This document shows positions 49,563-53,183 of a stretch of 53,183 bases of DNA, piece after piece. The first letter of the stretch is position 1; each line of letters starts with the position of its first letter. Position numbers and translations under genes: made by a program. Origin of the DNA: Enterococcus faecalis 13-SD-W-01 (GTDB lineage: Bacteria > Bacillota > Bacilli > Lactobacillales > Enterococcaceae); NCBI GenBank assembly GCA_000415185.1, contig KE351646.1, forward strand, positions 217,357 to 270,539, given 5' to 3'. The notes under the pieces were generated by a model. That model was not told where the DNA came from. It did not search any database and saw only the letters and a program-made list of their open reading frames with translations.

Positions 49563-49918
49563 TGTCTTACTTTCAGCGGATCATCGTTAATGCACTGACA
49601 TTTATCTCTTTAGCTGTCTTGTTTCCTAATATCCTGCATGTCAGCAGTATCTGGACAGCTGTCGTAGCCAGTTTTATTCTATCGATTTTGAATATGCTGG
49701 TGAAACCAGTCTTGACGTTACTCTCTTTACCGCTAACATTGCTCACACTTGGCTTGTTCAGCCTGGTAGTCAATGGGGTGATTCTCCAAATGACTTCTTT
49801 CTTTGTAGGAGGAATGAATTTCGGATTCTCTTCTTTTGGCGGAGCGGTATTGGTTGCTGTCATCATGTCCGTTGTGAACATGATCGTCAGCGAGCATAAT
49901 ATGAATCGAAGAAGATAA
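49562..49918 (+). CDS. liaZ: LiaZ, phage-holin-like membrane protein
   Basis: The third gene of liaXYZ, a 118-residue protein of the mycobacterial 4-TMS/phage-holin IV type. Four hydrophobic segments are visible (about 5-24, 30-48, 55-77 and 88-110), with the family motif LSILNMLVKPVLTLLSLP. The stop of liaY and the start of liaZ overlap (TAATG). Its precise role is unclear; holin here is a family name, and no phage genes are nearby. Confidence 0.88.
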   Translation: MSYFQRIIVNALTFISLAVLFPNILHVSSIWTAVVASFILSILNMLVKPVLTLLSLPLTLLTLGLFSLVVNGVILQMTSFFVGGMNFGFSSFGGAVLVAVIMSVVNMIVSEHNMNRRR

Positions 49919-49960
49919 CCAGTGAAGAGACAGAAACTAAATTTTTATCAGCTATAAAAT

Positions 49961-50002
49961 ACACGAGGAAAACGATATAAAAATCGTTCTCCTCGTTTTT
50001 TT
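49961..50002 (+). terminator. intrinsic terminator of liaXYZ
   Basis: ACGAGGAAAACGAT pairs with ATCGTTCTCCTCGT around a 6-nt loop, followed by seven T. Confidence 0.9.
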
Positions 50003-50012
50003 ATGGAAATAT

Positions 50013-50042
50013 ACATGTTTTCGAAAGCGCTAAATAACATGT
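50013..50042. promoter_or_regulatory. inverted repeat with a cre-like core before hprK
   Basis: ACATGTT (50013-50019) and AACATGT (50036-50042) are perfect 7-bp arms. Between them is CGAAAGCGCTAAAT (50022-50035), a cre-like sequence with two mismatches to TGWAARCGYTWNCW. It lies about 105 bp before the predicted hprK -10. Function is hypothetical. Confidence 0.35.
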
Positions 50043-50147
50043 AAAAAAGATTTGAAGAGAAAGAAGCTTACGCACATAAGGTTTTTCTTTGCTAAAAAAT
50101 AAGTGTTATTCTTTCCGCCTTATTTTGTAGTACTTTTAAGAAGAGAA

Positions 50148-50156
50148 TGATAAAAT
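50148..50156 (+). promoter_or_regulatory. candidate hprK promoter (extended -10)
   Basis: TGaTAAAAT 41 bp before the hprK start; the -35 is poor. Confidence 0.5.
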
Positions 50157-50196
50157 AAATAAGAGGAATACTCTAAAGAGAAACGAGGGAGCATGT

Positions 50197-51132
50197 ATGG
50201 CAGAAGTTGTCAAAGTTAGTCAATTAGTGGAAAAACTTTCTTTGGAAATCGTGACAGGCGATGAACAAAGTTTAAACCGTGTGATCGCTACGGGTGAGAT
50301 TTCTCGTCCGGGGCTTGAATTAACAGGTTATTTTAATTATTATTCGCATGACCGTCTGCAATTGTTCGGAAGCAAAGAAATCAGTTTTACAGACCGAATG
50401 ATCCCAGAAGAACGCTTGATGATCATGCGTCGGCTTTGCAGTGAGGATATGCCGGCTTTTATCATATCAAGAGGATTGCCAGCACCGGAAGAAATGATCC
50501 AAGCTGCGAATGAGCACGGGATGGCAGTCTTGCGGTCACCTATTTCTACCTCGCGTTTACTAGGAGAGCTGTCAAGCTATCTAGACGGGCGTCTGGCGCC
50601 TCGTACAAGCGTCCATGGAGTTTTAGTGGATGTCTATGGTCTGGGTGTCTTGATCCAAGGAGACAGCGGCATTGGTAAAAGTGAAACAGCGTTAGAATTG
50701 ATCAAACGCGGTCACCGCTTGATTGCAGATGATCGAGTGGATGTTTATCAACAAGACGAACTGACAGTTGTCGGAGAACCACCGAAAATTTTGGAACACT
50801 TGATTGAGATCCGAGGAATCGGGATCATCGACGTCATGAACTTATTTGGAGCCAGTGCCGTTCGAGGGTCGATGCAAGTCCAGCTTGCTGTTTATCTGGA
50901 AGCTTGGGCAAAAGATAAAAAATATGATCGCTTAGGGTCAGAAGCAACTTCGGTAGAAATTGCTGAAGTCTCTGTTCCGCAAATCAAGATCCCTGTAAAA
51001 ACTGGGCGAAACGTGGCAATCATTATCGAAGTTGCTGCCATGAATTTCCGCGCAAGAACCATGGGATTTGATGCAACAAAAACGTTCGAAGAGCGGTTAA
51101 GTCAGCTTATCGAAGAAAATTCAGGACAATAA
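50197..51132 (+). CDS. hprK: HPr kinase/phosphorylase
   Basis: HprK phosphorylates HPr on Ser46 with ATP when glycolysis is fast and removes the phosphate when it is slow, so it sets CcpA-dependent catabolite repression and PTS flux. The 311-residue protein has an N-terminal domain (about 1-130), the P-loop GDSGIGKS at 155-162, the conserved [10 protein letters not shown] and the signature [20 protein letters not shown]. The ATG follows ACGAGGGAG. It starts hprK-lgt-gpsA-galU, a common Firmicute operon order. Confidence 0.98.
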   Translation: MAEVVKVSQLVEKLSLEIVTGDEQSLNRVIATGEISRPGLELTGYFNYYSHDRLQLFGSKEISFTDRMIPEERLMIMRRLCSEDMPAFIISRGLPAPEEMIQAANEHGMAVLRSPISTSRLLGELSSYLDGRLAPRTSVHGVLVDVYGLGVLIQGDSGIGKSETALELIKRGHRLIADDRVDVYQQDELTVVGEPPKILEHLIEIRGIGIIDVMNLFGASAVRGSMQVQLAVYLEAWAKDKKYDRLGSEATSVEIAEVSVPQIKIPVKTGRNVAIIIEVAAMNFRARTMGFDATKTFEERLSQLIEENSGQ

Positions 51133-51191
51133 TCTAAATAAAAGAATAGTAGTATTATGTATGTTTGTCCCCAAATAGAAGGAGTGGAATT

Positions 51192-52025
51192 ATGCTCGCG
51201 CAAATCAATCGTGTAGCGTTTGAATTTTTAGGCATCCCAGTTTACTGGTATGCATTGATCATCGTCTCTGGGATCGTACTAGCAGTTTGGCTAAGCAGCA
51301 GAGAAGCCATCAGAGTAGGTATGAAAGCAGATGATGTAACAGACTTTATGTTGTGGGGATTACCTTTGTCGATCATCGGCGCACGTTTGTATTACGTGCT
51401 GTTTGATTTGCCGCAATATATTGCAGATCCAATCCAGATTTTTAACATTCGTGCTGGCGGATTAGCGATTTACGGTGGCTTGATCGCTGGCGGAATCACT
51501 TTATATTTCTTTACCAAATATCATTTTATTTCATTGTGGACGTTTTTGGATATTGCTGCGCCAAGCGTTTTGCTGGCACAAGCCATCGGACGCTGGGGAA
51601 ACTTTATGAACCATGAAGCGTTTGGCCCAAATACGACACGTGGTTTCTTGGAAAGTCTTCATTTACCTAACTTTATTATTGATAATATGTACATCGACGG
51701 CATCTATCGTCAACCTACTTTCCTCTATGAATCAGCTTGGAGTATTTTAGGTGTTATTATTTTACTGGTGTTGCGGAAACGTCCGCATTTGTTGAAACAA
51801 GGAGAAGTAGCATTAGGATATGTAGCATGGTACAGCTTCGGACGCTTCTTTATTGAAGGGATGCGTACAGATAGTTTATACTTAATGAGTACCATCCGTG
51901 TATCACAGTTGTTATCTGTTATTCTGTTCATCGGTGCGATTGCTTTGATGGTCTGGCGCCGGAAGAAATATCCTGATTTACACGATTACGATCGATCTCA
52001 CGGCACAAATCAATGGATTGTCTGA
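51192..52025 (+). CDS. lgt: prolipoprotein diacylglyceryl transferase
   Basis: Lgt moves the diacylglyceryl group from phosphatidylglycerol onto the lipobox cysteine of prolipoproteins such as PstS. The 277-residue integral membrane protein has about seven hydrophobic segments and the signature [13 protein letters not shown] near residue 135. Further conserved regions are [24 protein letters not shown] and [10 protein letters not shown] use the ATG at 51192 after AAGGAGTGG; an in-frame ATG nine codons upstream lies before that site. Confidence 0.97.
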   Translation: MLAQINRVAFEFLGIPVYWYALIIVSGIVLAVWLSSREAIRVGMKADDVTDFMLWGLPLSIIGARLYYVLFDLPQYIADPIQIFNIRAGGLAIYGGLIAGGITLYFFTKYHFISLWTFLDIAAPSVLLAQAIGRWGNFMNHEAFGPNTTRGFLESLHLPNFIIDNMYIDGIYRQPTFLYESAWSILGVIILLVLRKRPHLLKQGEVALGYVAWYSFGRFFIEGMRTDSLYLMSTIRVSQLLSVILFIGAIALMVWRRKKYPDLHDYDRSHGTNQWIV

Positions 52026-52054
52026 TCGGAAAGCAAAGAAAGAAGGTTCTGTTC

Positions 52055-53071
52055 ATGAAACAAAAAATTGCCGTTTTAGGACCAGGCTCTTGGGGGACGG
52101 CGCTAGCAAAAGTCTTAGCAGAAAATGGACATGACGTGCGTCTTTGGGGTCATAAACCAGCCCAAATCGGAGAAATCAACACTTATCACACGAATCGCCA
52201 TTATCTGCCAGAGATCAAGCTGCCAGATACGATCGTTGGATACACAGAATTAGCAGAAGCAGTTGATGGTGCCGATGCGATCTTGTTCGTTGTCCCAACA
52301 AAAGCGATTCGAACAGTGGCGCAAGAACTGGTGCAAAAAATGAATACCAAGCCATTGATCATCCATGCCAGCAAAGGATTGGAACAAGGCACACACAAAC
52401 GTATCTCTGAAGTAATCGCTGAAGAGATTCCAGAAGAAAAACGACAAGCCATTGCCGTTTTATCTGGTCCAAGTCATGCAGAAGAGGTCGCGGTACAGGA
52501 TATCACGACCATTACTGCGGCAAGCACTGATTTCAAAGCGGCAGAAACAGTTCAGCAATTATTCATGAATGATTATTTCCGTATTTACACAAATGATGAT
52601 GTCATTGGTGTCGAAACGGGAGCGGCTTTGAAAAATATCATTGCCATTGGTGCGGGAGCCATCCATGGTTTAGGTTTTGGCGATAATGCCAAAGCAGCCA
52701 TCATGACACGCGGCTTAGCAGAAATCAGCCGCTTAGGCGTAGCGATGGGCGCAAATCCGTTGACGTTCATCGGTTTGAGCGGTGTAGGTGATTTGATCGT
52801 AACATGTACAAGTGTCCATTCAAGAAACTGGCGTGCCGGTAATCTTCTAGGAAAAGGCCATAAACTGGAAGAAGTACTAGAGAACATGGGGATGATCGTT
52901 GAAGGTGTCGCAACAACGAAAGCAGCGCTAGAATTAGCACAGCAGCTGAAAATCGAAATGCCGATCACTGAAACCATCTACAGCGTGTTATATGAAGGTA
53001 AAGATGTCCGACAAGCAGCAAAAGATATCATGTTGCGCGACGGCAAAGAAGAAAACGAATTTACATTCTAA
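52055..53071 (+). CDS. gpsA: NAD(P)-dependent glycerol-3-phosphate dehydrogenase
   Basis: GpsA reduces dihydroxyacetone phosphate to sn-glycerol 3-phosphate, the backbone precursor for phospholipids and lipoteichoic acid. The 338-residue protein begins with the dinucleotide-binding GPGSWG at 9-14; it has [18 protein letters not shown], the catalytic lysine region [19 protein letters not shown] and [15 protein letters not shown] use the ATG at 52055 ([14 protein letters not shown]) after AAGAAGG; the frame extends into lgt but without a good start. Confidence 0.97.
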   Translation: MKQKIAVLGPGSWGTALAKVLAENGHDVRLWGHKPAQIGEINTYHTNRHYLPEIKLPDTIVGYTELAEAVDGADAILFVVPTKAIRTVAQELVQKMNTKPLIIHASKGLEQGTHKRISEVIAEEIPEEKRQAIAVLSGPSHAEEVAVQDITTITAASTDFKAAETVQQLFMNDYFRIYTNDDVIGVETGAALKNIIAIGAGAIHGLGFGDNAKAAIMTRGLAEISRLGVAMGANPLTFIGLSGVGDLIVTCTSVHSRNWRAGNLLGKGHKLEEVLENMGMIVEGVATTKAALELAQQLKIEMPITETIYSVLYEGKDVRQAAKDIMLRDGKEENEFTF

Positions 53072-53078
53072 AAAGTGA

Positions 53079-53183
<105 letters not shown>

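Noticed and set aside
49562-49918. Prophage signal from the holin-like protein
   Set aside because: Family name only. It is the third gene of liaXYZ, and no endolysin, integrase or structural phage gene is nearby.

Overview
The window is a 53 kb piece of low-GC Firmicute chromosome, almost certainly from Enterococcus and most like the E. faecium group. The evidence is the lactic-acid-bacterium gene content, a complete LiaXYZ operon followed by hprK-lgt-gpsA-galU, an eight-gene F-ATPase operon followed by a ywzB (DUF1146) gene and murA, and strong AGGAGG ribosome binding sites. The species cannot be fixed from sequence reading alone. I see 59 protein genes (gap and galU are cut by the window edges) and two tRNA genes. 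No insertion sequence, prophage, integrase, CRISPR array or rRNA is visible. This is mostly core chromosome.

Layout. 1-4.6 kb: lower glycolysis (gap, pgk, tpiA, eno). 4.7-9.3 kb: single-gene units: oleate hydratase, a deoxynucleoside kinase, a membrane-anchored alpha/beta hydrolase, and a YjdI/YjdJ-like ferredoxin-acetyltransferase pair. 9.4-13.4 kb: secG, carboxylesterase, rnr, smpB (export, RNA decay and ribosome rescue). 13.6-20.3 kb: atpBEFHAGDC. 20.4-24.5 kb: ywzB, murA, a 58-residue EpuA-like membrane protein, yidD with an overlapping acetyltransferase, a ROK-family protein and a DUF2969 protein. 24.5-25.1 kb: tRNA-Tyr, tRNA-Gln and a 56-residue basic ORF. 25.1-27.7 kb: a GntR/UTRA regulator facing a manganese catalase and a HAD phosphatase. 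28.0-30.1 kb: two overlapping GT8 glycosyltransferases and a HesB-like protein. 30.3-31.8 kb: yigZ, a DUF7662-like gene and an orphan PTS IIB. 31.9-38.7 kb: comFA, comFC, hpf, secA, prfB. 38.7-41.9 kb: ftsEX and cardiolipin synthase. 42.3-47.4 kb: pstS-pstC-pstA-pstB1-pstB2-phoU. 47.5-49.9 kb: liaXYZ. 50.2 kb to end: hprK, lgt, gpsA, galU.

Several envelope functions lie close together: murA, ftsEX, cls, lgt, gpsA, secA, secG, yidD and liaXYZ. The central-metabolism genes (glycolysis, F-ATPase, HprK, an orphan PTS IIB under a consensus cre) tie into carbon control.

No multi-gene system that I would call new is evident. The best leads are mostly non-coding: a possible minus-strand small RNA between cls and pstS; a palindromic operator inside the gntR promoter; a LiaR-type palindrome upstream of liaX; TTTACA repeats before pstC; a long hairpin before yidD; an inverted repeat with a cre-like core before hprK; and a consensus cre at the start of the orphan IIB transcript. 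Protein leads are a ROK protein without its zinc motif, the tandem GT8 pair with a HesB-like partner, and two small unassigned proteins. Promoters, operators and terminators were found by eye and are predictions.
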